Assembly: GCA_020853095.1 (NCBI GenBank)
Contig: JADYZN010000056.1
Coordinates: 1-64,000 of the forward strand
Reading direction: 5' to 3'
Source: Phycisphaerales bacterium
GTDB lineage: Bacteria > Planctomycetota > Phycisphaerae > Tepidisphaerales > Tepidisphaeraceae
DNA length: 64,000 nucleotides
Below the pieces are notes generated by a model. That model saw nothing but the letters and a program-made list of their open reading frames with translations. It did not search any database and was not told where the DNA came from. A program made the position numbers and the translations under genes. Within the stretch, counting starts at the first letter, position 1, and each line of letters opens with the position of its first letter. Below, in pieces: positions 15,168-23,478 of this stretch.

Positions 15168-16142
15168 TTAGAACTGGTTCGCCTGAATGAAATCCTTTTC
15201 CCCCTTGAGATAATTCACGATGTTCAAAGTCGCCCGCATCGCCTGCCGTTCGACCGATTCAAAGGTTCGGCTGGCGATGTGGGGGGTGACGATGATGTTG
15301 TCGATGTCGTTGAAGGGGTGGCCGGGCTTTGGGGGTTCGTGTTCGAGAACGTCGGTGGCATAACCGGCGAGTTTGCCGCTCTTGCAGGCGTCGGCGATGT
15401 CCTGTTCGACCACCAGCCCGCCGCGGGCGGTGTTGATGATCATGGCGCTGTTCTTCAGCAGGGCGATGCGCTGCTTGTTGATGAATCCCCGGCTCGAATC
15501 GTCCAGGTTCATGTGCAGCGTGACGATGTCCGCATCGTGAAGCGCCTCCTCGGCGGTCATGCAGCGGCTGACGTTGCACAGCTTGGCGAAACCCTCATCC
15601 CAGTACAGGTCATAACCGACCGGCTTCATGTCGAAGGCGACGGCGCGCTTGATGACTTCCTTGCCGATCCGGCCGACCCCCAGCACGGCGATGCGCTTGC
15701 CGGCCAGCTCGGTTCCGGTGATGCGCTTCCATCCGCCCCCTTTGACCGACCGCAGGTGGGGCCAGAAATGCTTGGCCATGGCGACCATCAACCCGAACGC
15801 ATGTTCGGCGACGGTGGTGTGGTTGACGCCGGGGGTGAACAGGACCGGGATTTTTTTGCCCGTGGCGTACTTCACGTCGATCGAGTCCAGCCCGATGCCG
15901 TATTTGGCGATGACTTTCAGCGGAGTTTTGGCCTTCATCGCGGCGTCGATGACGCGGGCGGTGATGGCATCATCGCCGTTGAGAAACCCGTCAAACCCGC
16001 TGTGCTGCTCGACGAGATTGAGCATGTCCGCCTCAGGCAGCGGCCCGCGGGCGCGAACCACTTCAAACCCGCTGGCGGCCAACACCTCATGATGCCGGCC
16101 GGGAGTGTCCTGATAGCTGGTGGTGGTCAGGAGAATTTTCAT
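15168..16142 (-). CDS. D-2-hydroxyacid dehydrogenase (phosphoglycerate dehydrogenase-like)
   Basis: A 324-residue NAD-dependent dehydrogenase. It has the Rossmann motif GVGRIGKEV, a preceding YGIGLDSIDV stretch, and the catalytic set Arg (NTARGGLVVEQ), Glu (VLEHEPPK) and His (VTPHIAS). This is the short form without the C-terminal ACT domain of serine-feedback SerA. Phosphoglycerate is one candidate substrate, and glyoxylate or another 2-ketoacid is equally possible. The start at 16142 (MKILLTTTSY) removes a nine-residue Lys-rich extension. It lies 40 bp downstream of the sugar-kinase gene on the same strand, suggesting joint use in sugar-acid breakdown. Confidence 0.86.
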   Translation of the reverse strand: MKILLTTTSYQDTPGRHHEVLAASGFEVVRARGPLPEADMLNLVEQHSGFDGFLNGDDAITARVIDAAMKAKTPLKVIAKYGIGLDSIDVKYATGKKIPVLFTPGVNHTTVAEHAFGLMVAMAKHFWPHLRSVKGGGWKRITGTELAGKRIAVLGVGRIGKEVIKRAVAFDMKPVGYDLYWDEGFAKLCNVSRCMTAEEALHDADIVTLHMNLDDSSRGFINKQRIALLKNSAMIINTARGGLVVEQDIADACKSGKLAGYATDVLEHEPPKPGHPFNDIDNIIVTPHIASRTFESVERQAMRATLNIVNYLKGEKDFIQANQF

Positions 16143-16182
16143 CAATATTTCCTTGCTTTTAGGGTTCAATTTCAGTTTCGGT

Positions 16183-17265
16183 CTACCGCTTGATCCGCGC
16201 GCTGCCGCCGGCGGCGATGTGGGTCAGTTCCTCCAGCGTGATCTGGCTGGAATCGCCCATGGTGCTCATCAGCAGCGCCCCGTGGGCGACGCCGAGATTG
16301 ACGCATTCCTGCGGCGTTTTGCCATTGAGGAACCCATAGGTGAAACCGCTGGCAAAGCCGTCGCCGCCGCCAACCCGGTCTTCGATCTCCAAGTCGTCGA
16401 ATTTCAAACCATCGTAGAATTGTCCCTCGGTCCACATGATGGCCGACCAGTCGTTGATGGTGGCGGTCTTCACGCCGCGAAGGGTGGTGCCGACGATCTT
16501 GATGTTCTTGTAATCCTTGACGACGCGCTCAACCATCTTCTTGAACGGCCCCACGTCCAGCGAGCCGCTTTTTTCCACGTCCACACCCTCGGCCTCATAC
16601 CCAAGCACCTTGTGAAAATCCTCCTCGTTGCCGATCAGGCAGTCGATGTAGGGGATCAAGGGCTTGGTGGTGGCCTGCGCCTCTTCGCTTTTCCACAACT
16701 TGGAGCGGAAATTCAGGTCATAGGAGACGATCGTGCCGGCGGCGTGGGCGGCCTTGACGGCCTCGGCGACGACCTGTCGGGTGTTCTCCGACAAGGCCGA
16801 GAAAATCCCGCCGGTGTGCAACCAGCGCACGCCATCCTCCTTGAACAATTTGTTCCAGTTGATTTCGCCCGGCTTGATGCCGCTGGTGGCGGTGTGACCC
16901 CGGTCGTACAGTGTGACGCTGCCCCGTTTGGCGACGCCGACCTCGGTGAAATTCAGACCAATCCGGTCCTTTTTGCCCACTCCATCGTATTTGCGTTCGA
17001 CGACGTACGACACATCCATCCCCACCGCCCGGGCGTGGTTGCGAATGATCGCCCCCATCGGCGATGAATTCAATCCGCCGATCCACCCCGTGCGCAACCC
17101 CAGTCGCGACAAGGCGTAAGCGACGTTGTATTCGCCCCCGCCCACCCACACTTCCAGCATCGGCGCAAATTCAATGCGCCCATGCTGCGGCGGCGAAAGA
17201 CGAACCATGCACTCGCCAAGACTGACCAGATCGTACCGGCACTCTTTGCTGTCGCGGATTTTCAT
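16183..17265 (-). CDS. PfkB-family sugar kinase, 2-keto-3-deoxygluconate kinase-like
   Basis: A 360-residue ribokinase-fold kinase. The N-terminal motif GGGEYNVAYALSRLG binds the sugar. The C-terminal signature VGGGDGFASGFTYG holds the catalytic Asp and anion hole; the usual GAGD is GGGD here. The spacing and the SLGECMVRLSPP opening favour the KDG kinase branch, which phosphorylates 2-keto-3-deoxygluconate for the Entner-Doudoroff route or uronate breakdown. At 360 residues it is longer than most KDG kinases (about 310), with an acidic insert after GNEEDFHKVLG. It forms a co-directional pair with the hydroxyacid dehydrogenase gene. Confidence 0.85.
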   Translation of the reverse strand: MKIRDSKECRYDLVSLGECMVRLSPPQHGRIEFAPMLEVWVGGGEYNVAYALSRLGLRTGWIGGLNSSPMGAIIRNHARAVGMDVSYVVERKYDGVGKKDRIGLNFTEVGVAKRGSVTLYDRGHTATSGIKPGEINWNKLFKEDGVRWLHTGGIFSALSENTRQVVAEAVKAAHAAGTIVSYDLNFRSKLWKSEEAQATTKPLIPYIDCLIGNEEDFHKVLGYEAEGVDVEKSGSLDVGPFKKMVERVVKDYKNIKIVGTTLRGVKTATINDWSAIMWTEGQFYDGLKFDDLEIEDRVGGGDGFASGFTYGFLNGKTPQECVNLGVAHGALLMSTMGDSSQITLEELTHIAAGGSARIKR

Positions 17266-17339
17266 GATGAAGCATCTCCTGGTGCGTAAAAAAGTTTGAA
17301 TACCAATTTAACAGGGACCGAAAAATTTGCGAATGGGCA

Positions 17340-18065
17340 TTACCATTGGGCTTCTTCAAATGGATTGGATGACTTGATTTTGGGCTTGGGCAGCAGATGA
17401 AGCATCGCCTTGGCCAGCGCGGCATCGCCCGCCGTGCCCAGCCGAACGTTCAATGGTGAGCCTTTGAGCAGTTTCAATTCCGAGGCGTGGGCCTCACGCT
17501 GGCTGGCCGCCATCTCCTTCAGTTTCGCGGCGCTGTACACCTGCGGCGTCAGCAGATGGACGTATTGGTTCGGCAAATGGCAGGCCACCGGCTGTTCACC
17601 CTCATCCAGCTCCACCAGTCGAGTCCGCACGGGAGTCGACAGCGCCACCGCCGAGGCCCCCTCGGCCGAATCGAGCAGGGCGTCGATGTCCGTGTAGGGA
17701 ACCACCGGCCGGGCGGCGTCGTGAAGAATCGCATGGGTGACATCCGGCGGCAGCGCCTCGGCTGCGGCACGGATCTGATCCATCCATCGCGGGCCGGCGG
17801 TGATGGCTTTCACCCCGGAAAACGAGAGGTGTGCCCCGTGCCGGCGTTTGGTTTCCTCGGCCACATCGGGCGACAAAACAAGAATCAAGTGTTTGATCGG
17901 GTCGCGGTTCAAAAACAATTCAATGCTGCGAACCAGCGATTCCCGGCCGTCAATTTTCACAAAAGCCCCACCCGCCTCGCCGGCCAGCCCCGGCGGAGCG
18001 GCCGTCAGTAAAATCGCGCAAAATACCGCCATTTCATGCTCCGGTTGATCCAAAGCCCGCATCAT
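17340..18065 (-). CDS. ispD: IspD-like cytidylyltransferase with an altered nucleotide loop
   Basis: A 241-residue protein resembling 2-C-methyl-D-erythritol 4-phosphate cytidylyltransferase of the MEP isoprenoid pathway. HDAARPVVPYTDID matches the IspD Asp motif, and the C-terminal LKGSPLNVRLGTAGDAAL keeps the late Lys. The N-terminal loop that is normally PAAGxGxRM is ILLTAAPPGLAGEAGGAF here: the Gly-rich turn and the conserved Arg are missing, although a Lys follows (FVKIDGRE). It may still work or may have drifted in function. The divergent ribBA start is 67 bp away. Confidence 0.72.
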   Translation of the reverse strand: MMRALDQPEHEMAVFCAILLTAAPPGLAGEAGGAFVKIDGRESLVRSIELFLNRDPIKHLILVLSPDVAEETKRRHGAHLSFSGVKAITAGPRWMDQIRAAAEALPPDVTHAILHDAARPVVPYTDIDALLDSAEGASAVALSTPVRTRLVELDEGEQPVACHLPNQYVHLLTPQVYSAAKLKEMAASQREAHASELKLLKGSPLNVRLGTAGDAALAKAMLHLLPKPKIKSSNPFEEAQW

Positions 18066-18132
18066 TCGATCATCGCTTTGTCATGTCAAGCCACCGGCAT
18101 ACAATCAAGGGGTCGGTTTGCAGAGGAGTTGT

Positions 18133-19365
18133 ATGCCATTGAGCGCGATACCGGAGGTTTTGGAAGACCTTCAGGCCGGAAAAATGATCGTCCTGGTGGA
18201 CGATGAGGACCGCGAAAACGAAGGCGACCTGGTCGTCGCCGCCGAACGCTGCACCCATGAAACCATCAACTTCATGGTCAAGCACGCCCGTGGTGTGGTC
18301 TGCCTGGCCCTGACCGGCGACCGCTGCGACCGCCTGCATCTGCACAGCCAGGTCGAGCGCAACACCGCCCAACTGGGGACCGCCTTCACCGTCACGGTTG
18401 ACGCCCATCCGCGCTTCGGCGTCACGACCGGCGTCAGCGCCCGCGACCGCGCCACCACCATCCAGGTCGCCATCGCCGAAGACGCCCAGCCGCAGGACCT
18501 GCTCCGCCCCGGCCACATCAACCCCCTGCGCGGCCGCGAAGGGGGGGTGCTGGTGCGGGCCGGCCAGACCGAAGGGTCCATCGACCTGGCCCGGTTGGCC
18601 GGACTGAAACCCGCGGCCGTCATCTGCGAAATCATGCGCGAAGATGGCGAAATGGCCCGCCGGCCGGAACTGGAGGCGTTCTGCGGCCAGCACGGCCTGA
18701 AAATGTGCACCATCGCCGACCTGATCAGCTATCGATTGAAGCGTGAACAGTTCGTCAAACGCATCGAATCCATCACCCTTCCCACCCGCTGGGGAACCTT
18801 CAACCTGCACGCCTATCAGAGCAGCATCGACCCCCAGCCGCACCTGGCGTTGTGCAAAGGGGGGATCGGCGATCTCGATCCCCAGGGCAACGCGATCGTG
18901 CAGGAACAACCGGCCTTGGTGCGCGTCCACAGCGAATGCCTGACCGGCGACGTCTTCGGATCGGGCAAATGCGAATGCGGCAGCCAGCTCGATCTGGCGA
19001 TGCGACGAATCGAGCAGGAGGGGCGCGGCGTGCTGCTGTATCTGCGACAGGAGGGCCGCGGCATCGGCCTGACCAACAAACTCCACGCCTATAAATTGCA
19101 GGAACAGGGCCTGGACACCGTCGAGGCCAACACCCGGCTTGGCCTGCCGGTCGACAAGCGCGACTACGGCATCGGCAGCCAGATCCTTCGCGACCTGGGC
19201 CTTCGCCAAATCCGCATCATGACCAATAACCCCAAAAAAATTTACGGCATCGAAGGGTACGGCCTGAGCGTCGTGGAACAGGTCCCCATCCAGATCGAAC
19301 CCACCGAACACAATCGCCGTTATCTGGAAACCAAAAAGTCCAAAATGGGCCACACGCTGCGATAA
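18133..19365 (+). CDS. ribBA: RibBA: DHBP synthase / GTP cyclohydrolase II
   Basis: A 410-residue bifunctional riboflavin enzyme. The N-terminal half (to about 200) is DHBP synthase with DDEDRENEGD and TGVSARDRATT. Its normally invariant GHTEA motif reads GQTEG, replacing a metal-ligand His by Gln. The C-terminal half is GTP cyclohydrolase II with the zinc cysteines in ECLTGDVFGSGKCECG, the RQEGRGIGL motif and the TNNPKK motif, all intact. Together the halves supply both precursors of lumazine. I chose the ATG at 18133 because GAGGAG lies 5 bp upstream. ribH follows 690 bp later after two tRNAs and a small gene, so the riboflavin genes are near but not tightly joined. Confidence 0.93.
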   Translation: MPLSAIPEVLEDLQAGKMIVLVDDEDRENEGDLVVAAERCTHETINFMVKHARGVVCLALTGDRCDRLHLHSQVERNTAQLGTAFTVTVDAHPRFGVTTGVSARDRATTIQVAIAEDAQPQDLLRPGHINPLRGREGGVLVRAGQTEGSIDLARLAGLKPAAVICEIMREDGEMARRPELEAFCGQHGLKMCTIADLISYRLKREQFVKRIESITLPTRWGTFNLHAYQSSIDPQPHLALCKGGIGDLDPQGNAIVQEQPALVRVHSECLTGDVFGSGKCECGSQLDLAMRRIEQEGRGVLLYLRQEGRGIGLTNKLHAYKLQEQGLDTVEANTRLGLPVDKRDYGIGSQILRDLGLRQIRIMTNNPKKIYGIEGYGLSVVEQVPIQIEPTEHNRRYLETKKSKMGHTLR

Positions 19366-19426
19366 CAAAATACCCGCCTCCCCCGGCATGGCGGGCGGCA
19401 GGAAGTCAACGTAGAATATCATCCGC

Positions 19427-19500
19427 GCCCGCGTAGCTCAGTTGGATAGAGCGTTGGTTTCCTAAACCGAAGGTCACAGGTTCGAATCCTGTCGCGGGTA
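19427..19500 (+). tRNA. tRNA-Arg (CCT)
   Basis: Acceptor GCCCGCG pairs with CGCGGGT, the D arm is GCTC-AGTTGGATA-GAGC, the anticodon loop TTCCTAA gives CCT, and the T arm is ACAGG-TTCGAAT-CCTGT. The discriminator is A. It reads AGG codons. Confidence 0.95.
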
Positions 19501-19560
19501 TTTTCCCCCTTGCCCTTGGTCGTTGGAGCGCCTTAAATCAATCAACTGAACAAGGCCAGG

Positions 19561-19773
19561 ATGAGCGATTCCACGCGAAAATTGCATCATGACATACGTG
19601 GCCGGATCAACGCACTTTTGTTGTGCGTCGCCGCGCTGGATACCCCGATGGAATCATCCGAAGCCGGGGAATTTCTGGATGATATCGTTCAGGTGTGTGA
19701 CTCCATGGAAGGTTTGATGGACCAACTGGAGCAACAAATCGCCACTGCCGGCGCTCAACCAACCAACCGTTGA
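19561..19773 (+). CDS. Small H-box protein, possible stand-alone phospho-acceptor
   Basis: A 70-residue acidic, helical protein between two tRNA-Arg genes. The stretch LHHDIRGRINALLLCVAALD resembles the H-box of histidine kinases (His-Asp-hydrophobic-Arg-x-x-Leu-Asn), followed by a second amphipathic helix (DDIVQVCDSMEGLMDQLEQQ). The two helices have the size of one DHp hairpin. There is no ATPase domain and no receiver gene nearby. It could be a monodomain phosphotransfer protein or a kinase-derived dimeriser. I know no named family for it. It is a real gene on grounds of its acidic composition, clean start and position, but the role is inference. Confidence 0.6.
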   Translation: MSDSTRKLHHDIRGRINALLLCVAALDTPMESSEAGEFLDDIVQVCDSMEGLMDQLEQQIATAGAQPTNR

Positions 19774-19836
19774 TGATTACCCTGCGATCGTGGACAGCCC
19801 CCCGTTGAACCAGTACACTTTATGCCATCATTCAGG

Positions 19837-19910
19837 GTTCCCGTAGCTCAATTGGACAGAGCGTCGGCCTCCGGAGCCGAAGGTTGCAGGTTCGACTCCT
19901 GCCGGGAACG
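19837..19910 (+). tRNA. tRNA-Arg (CCG)
   Basis: Acceptor GTTCCCG pairs with CGGGAAC, the anticodon arm TCGGC-CTCCGGA-GCCGA gives anticodon CCG, and the T arm is GCAGG-TTCGACT-CCTGC. The discriminator is G. It reads CGG codons and is the second arginine tRNA within 410 bp. Confidence 0.95.
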
Positions 19911-20052
19911 TTTTTCAATCCTTGCCAAAGACCTTCAATCGCGAACATATCAGGAAAGACCACGTCCAATCGACGCGATCGGTGCGGACGCTGGTTGAAC
20001 AACGTGGCCTTATTCAATTGCATTTTGTCGCCATGGGCGTAACGTGCTGGGC

Positions 20053-20544
20053 ATGAGCATTGATTCGCCCGCTTTTCAGCCCCATGAAATCCCACAACAG
20101 GCCAAAATCGCCATCGCGGCGGCGCGTTTTAATGTTGCATTGGTGGATGAGCTGCTGGCCGGCTGCCTGGGCCGGCTCAAGGAGCTGGGGCTGGATGGGC
20201 CGCGCGTACGGGTGCATCGGGTCCCGGGGGCGTTTGAATTGCCCTTGGCGGCCAAAATGCTGGCCGAAACCGGGCGGTTCGCCGCCGTCATCTGCCTGGG
20301 GGCGGTGGTGCGGGGGCAGACGGCACATTTTGAATATGTCGCCGGAGAATGCGCCCGTGGTATCGCGCAAGTCTCTTTGGATACAAGACTTCCGATTATA
20401 TTCGGAGTGTTGACCACCGATACCGTCGAGCAGGCATTGGATCGTTTGGGGGGCGCTCACGGTCACGCCGGCGTCCGGGCGGCCGAGGCGGCGGCGGAGA
20501 TGATCGTGCTGTTGAATCGAATTCAATCCACGACCGGATCGTGA
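20053..20544 (+). CDS. ribH: 6,7-dimethyl-8-ribityllumazine synthase
   Basis: A 163-residue lumazine synthase, which condenses the RibB and RibD products into the riboflavin precursor and usually forms 60-mer or pentameric shells. It shows the full motif set: AARFN near the N-terminus, PGAFELP, GAVVRGQTAHFEYV with the catalytic His, and FGVLTTDTVEQALDR. After that most family members have an NKG stretch, whereas here it is GGAHGHAGVRAAEAA, a small local change near the subunit contact. The ATG at 20053 is preferred to a GTG three codons earlier. Confidence 0.93.
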   Translation: MSIDSPAFQPHEIPQQAKIAIAAARFNVALVDELLAGCLGRLKELGLDGPRVRVHRVPGAFELPLAAKMLAETGRFAAVICLGAVVRGQTAHFEYVAGECARGIAQVSLDTRLPIIFGVLTTDTVEQALDRLGGAHGHAGVRAAEAAAEMIVLLNRIQSTTGS

Positions 20545-20678
20545 TGCCGCTGATCGCCTGCCGAAAAGCCCATCCACAATAGGTTTGTCAAGATGTTGCG
20601 ATGTCCGACAACTGAACGCGCGGGGGATGCTGGACGATAAGTAGAGGTAGGACGATCTATTGTCGGAGGGCATGGACC

Positions 20679-21518
20679 GTGTTGATAGTTAGTTGGTTGG
20701 CGGCCATCGTGGTGGGGGGAATGGTCTGCTTTGAAATGCTGCGGACGTGGTATCGCAAGTCTCTTTATTGGACCTGGTCCGAACGTCGGTTGCGGGTGAT
20801 GTTGCCGAAGGTGCGGGCCGGAGAAATTCCCATTGAGGAACTGTCGCGCGCGGGAGAGCCGATGAACGCGCTGGTTCCGATGATCCAGGATTTGTGCCGG
20901 GATTTGCGCCAGCAGCAGGCCGTGATCGCCGGCCTTGACCATGAACTAAGCCAAAAGGTCGCCCATCGGACCGGTGCGCTGGAGCGAACCATTCAATCAT
21001 TGAGACATCAGGCGAGCAGCGATGTATTGACCGGGTTGTACAACCGCCGTGCCCTGGAAACGAAGCTGCCGGAGATGATGCAAAAGTGCCGTCAGCAGGA
21101 AAAAGATTTGTCGCTGCTCATGATGGACGTGGATAACTTCAAGTTGTTGAATGACTTGCGCGGGCACGTGGTGGGTGATGAGTTTTTGAAGTCGTTGGGG
21201 CAATTGATCCGATCGTCGATCCGAGCCACCGATGCGGCATTTCGTTATGGTGGGGATGAGTTTGTGATCGTTCTGCCCAACTGCGGTCCGGGGCCGGCCG
21301 AGCAGATCGGCCAGCGGCTGGTGGAGACGGTGGAACAATTGGTCAAGCCGATGAAGCTGGATCGGCCGCCGGGATTGAGCATGGGACTGAACGCCTTGTC
21401 GCGGCATGAGTCTCACGTCGATGCGACCACGCTGCTGGATGGCGCGGATTGCGCGCTCTATGCACAAAAAGCGCAGCGCAGGCGGCCAACGAAGCCCGCA
21501 CAACCCGCGGCGGCATAG
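20679..21518 (+). CDS. Diguanylate cyclase (GGDEF), membrane anchored
   Basis: A 279-residue protein that should make cyclic di-GMP from two GTP. Residues about 1-20 form one membrane anchor (LIVSWLAAIVVGGMVCFEML). A coiled linker follows (DHELSQKVAHRTGALERT) and then a complete GGDEF domain with DVLTGLYNRRA and RYGGDEFVIVLP. An RATD sequence five residues before GGDEF fits the inhibitory I-site, so product feedback is likely. It starts at GTG with CGGAGGG 8 bp upstream; the nearby ATG at 20672 is out of frame. A PilZ protein at 35408 and a flagellin at 25617 are possible targets in the same window, which is inference. Confidence 0.93.
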   Translation: MLIVSWLAAIVVGGMVCFEMLRTWYRKSLYWTWSERRLRVMLPKVRAGEIPIEELSRAGEPMNALVPMIQDLCRDLRQQQAVIAGLDHELSQKVAHRTGALERTIQSLRHQASSDVLTGLYNRRALETKLPEMMQKCRQQEKDLSLLMMDVDNFKLLNDLRGHVVGDEFLKSLGQLIRSSIRATDAAFRYGGDEFVIVLPNCGPGPAEQIGQRLVETVEQLVKPMKLDRPPGLSMGLNALSRHESHVDATTLLDGADCALYAQKAQRRRPTKPAQPAAA

Positions 21519-21522
21519 CCGC

Positions 21523-23097
21523 TCAGGGTTCCAGCAACGATCGTCCGGTCATTTCCGCGGGTTTGGGAAGATTCAGCAGATCGAGGATGGTGGGGGCGAT
21601 GTCGGCGAGGCGGCCTCCTTCGCGGAGCTTTTTGCCGCGCAGCCGGTCATCGACGACGATCAGGTCCACATCATAGGTGGTGTGCGCGGTGTGGGGGCCG
21701 CCGGTTTCAGGGTCGATCATCTGTTCGCAGTTGCCATGGTCGGCGGTGATCAGGGCGATTCCGTTGTGACGTTGCAGCGCCTGGAGGATTTTTCCGACGC
21801 AGACATCAACGTGTTCGACGGCCTTGACGGCGGCAGCCAGCACGCCGGTGTGGCCGACCATGTCGCCATTGGCGAAATTGACGATGATGCAGTCGTACTG
21901 TTCGGAATCGATGCGTTTGACGACTTCATCGGCGATGCCGTAGGCGCTCATCTCCGGCTGCTGGTCGTAGGTGCTGACCTTGGGTGAGGGGATGATCTGG
22001 CGGTCTTCGCCGGGAAATGGGTCTTCGCGGTAGTCGTTGAAGAAGAAGGTGACGTGGGGAAATTTTTCGGTTTCAGCGCAGCGGAACTGCCGCAGGTGGT
22101 GTTTGGCGAGATACTCGCCAAGGATGTTGGCCATCTTGGGCGGCTTGGGATAGGCCACGTGGACGGGCAGTCCCTGCTCGTAGGCGGTCATGGTGCAATA
22201 AAACAGCGGGAGTTTGGCCCCGCGATCAAATCCGGCGAAGTCGTCGAGGACGAACGCCTTGGTCAATTCGCGCGGGCGGTCGCCACGATAATTGTAGAAA
22301 ATGATCGAGTCGCCGCCGCGAACCGTCGCCAGCGGAGCATCCTGTTGGTCGCAGATGACCGACGGGATGACAAATTCATCGCCGGACATGTTTGGCTCGG
22401 TGGGGTGGTCGTAATAGTGGGAAATGGCCGCCTCGGCGGTGTGGAATTTGGGGCCGTCGCCGTTGGCGATCGCGCGATAGGCCTTTTCGACGCGAGGCCA
22501 GCGGTTGTCGCGGTCCATGGCGTAATACCGCCCGCTGACGGTGGCGATCCGCCCGACGCCGAGCTGTTTCATTTTCCCCTCGACCTGTCGGACGTATTTC
22601 AGGCCATAGGAGGGGGGCGAGTCGCGCCCATCGGTGAATGCGTGCAGAAAGACGCGGGTCAACCCCCGCCGCTGGCACAATTCCAAGCATCCGTAGAGGT
22701 GTTCGAGCAGCCCGTGAACGCCGGCATCCGAGACGATTCCGAACAAATGGAGGTTGGAGCGGTTTTCCAGGGCGTGGGTGACGGCCGCGTTGAGCTGGGG
22801 GTTGTCGAAAAATTCGCCGGAACGAATCGCCTTGGTGATGCGGACGGATTCCTGATCGACGATCCGCCCGGCGCCGATGTTCTGGTGGCCGACTTCGCTG
22901 TTGCCCATGGTTCCTTCGGGCAGGCCGACGTCAAAGCCGCTGGTGTGAATCTGAACGTGGGGGTAATCGGCCAGGAGTTTGTCGTCCACCGGGTGCCTGC
23001 CCAGATGCACGGCGTTGGAGTTGTCCCACTTGGGATAGGGGTTGTGACCCCAGCCATCGCGGATGATCAGCACGAGCGGACGTTTGACGGTGGACAT
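21523..23097 (-). CDS. gpmI: 2,3-bisphosphoglycerate-independent phosphoglycerate mutase
   Basis: A 524-residue two-manganese enzyme that interconverts 3- and 2-phosphoglycerate in glycolysis. The N-terminal IRDGWG motif gives the first metal Asp. The phosphorylated serine sits in MGNSEVGHQNIGAGR. Later metal motifs are NFANGDMVGHTG and TADHGNCEQM. The ATG at 23097 gives the normal opening MSTVKRPLVLIIRDGWG; an upstream in-frame start adds 11 residues. Its stop lies 4 bp from the stop of the convergent GGDEF gene. Confidence 0.95.
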   Translation of the reverse strand: MSTVKRPLVLIIRDGWGHNPYPKWDNSNAVHLGRHPVDDKLLADYPHVQIHTSGFDVGLPEGTMGNSEVGHQNIGAGRIVDQESVRITKAIRSGEFFDNPQLNAAVTHALENRSNLHLFGIVSDAGVHGLLEHLYGCLELCQRRGLTRVFLHAFTDGRDSPPSYGLKYVRQVEGKMKQLGVGRIATVSGRYYAMDRDNRWPRVEKAYRAIANGDGPKFHTAEAAISHYYDHPTEPNMSGDEFVIPSVICDQQDAPLATVRGGDSIIFYNYRGDRPRELTKAFVLDDFAGFDRGAKLPLFYCTMTAYEQGLPVHVAYPKPPKMANILGEYLAKHHLRQFRCAETEKFPHVTFFFNDYREDPFPGEDRQIIPSPKVSTYDQQPEMSAYGIADEVVKRIDSEQYDCIIVNFANGDMVGHTGVLAAAVKAVEHVDVCVGKILQALQRHNGIALITADHGNCEQMIDPETGGPHTAHTTYDVDLIVVDDRLRGKKLREGGRLADIAPTILDLLNLPKPAEMTGRSLLEP

Positions 23098-23227
23098 GAA
23101 ATTCCTTTCGGCGAAATCGACCTGATTCATCTTACGCGGCCGTCGAATCGCCTCAAGCGCACGCGACCGTGGACGCGAACTCGGCGTGTCGGGTCAAGAA
23201 AAAAATGTTGTGAAACATAAAAAATCA

Positions 23228-23256
23228 TTGACTCTATTTTTGTTCGGCCTTAAATT
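23228..23256 (+). promoter_or_regulatory. Strong sigma-70 type promoter for the Lys-rich peptide gene
   Basis: TTGACT at 23228-23233 and TAAATT at 23251-23256 are separated by exactly 17 bp, close to consensus. A transcript starting near 23263 would reach the perfect ribosome site AAAGGAGGTGA at 23266-23276 almost at once. Confidence 0.65.
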
Positions 23257-23283
23257 TGCGCGCAGAAAGGAGGTGACAGCGCC

Positions 23284-23355
23284 ATGGCAGCTAAGAAGAA
23301 AGCCGCTAAGAAGTCGTCCAAGAAGACGACCAAGAAGACGACCAAGAAGCGGTAA
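23284..23355 (+). CDS. 23-residue lysine-rich histone-tail-like peptide
   Basis: An ATG at 23284 opens 23 codons: MAAKKKAAKKSSKKTTKKTT followed by KKR. Every residue is Ala, Lys, Ser, Thr, Arg or the initiator Met. It has the best expression signals in the window: a near-consensus promoter, a full AAAGGAGGTGA ribosome site 10 bp from the ATG, and a strong terminator downstream. The composition matches C-terminal tails of bacterial histone H1-like and HU-like proteins, so binding to nucleic acid is likely. It stands alone and is not fused to a DNA-binding domain. It is too short for routine gene callers. The function is inference. Confidence 0.72.
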   Translation: MAAKKKAAKKSSKKTTKKTTKKR

Positions 23356-23478
23356 GTCGATCGAATGATCGCTTGCGGCCGGAGACGTGGCTCCAACACT
23401 CCGGCGAACTTCAGGTCAGGATTCAAATTGTCACCGATCGTTTTGGGCCTGGCTCCAACCAAAGGCCACGAAACACAA

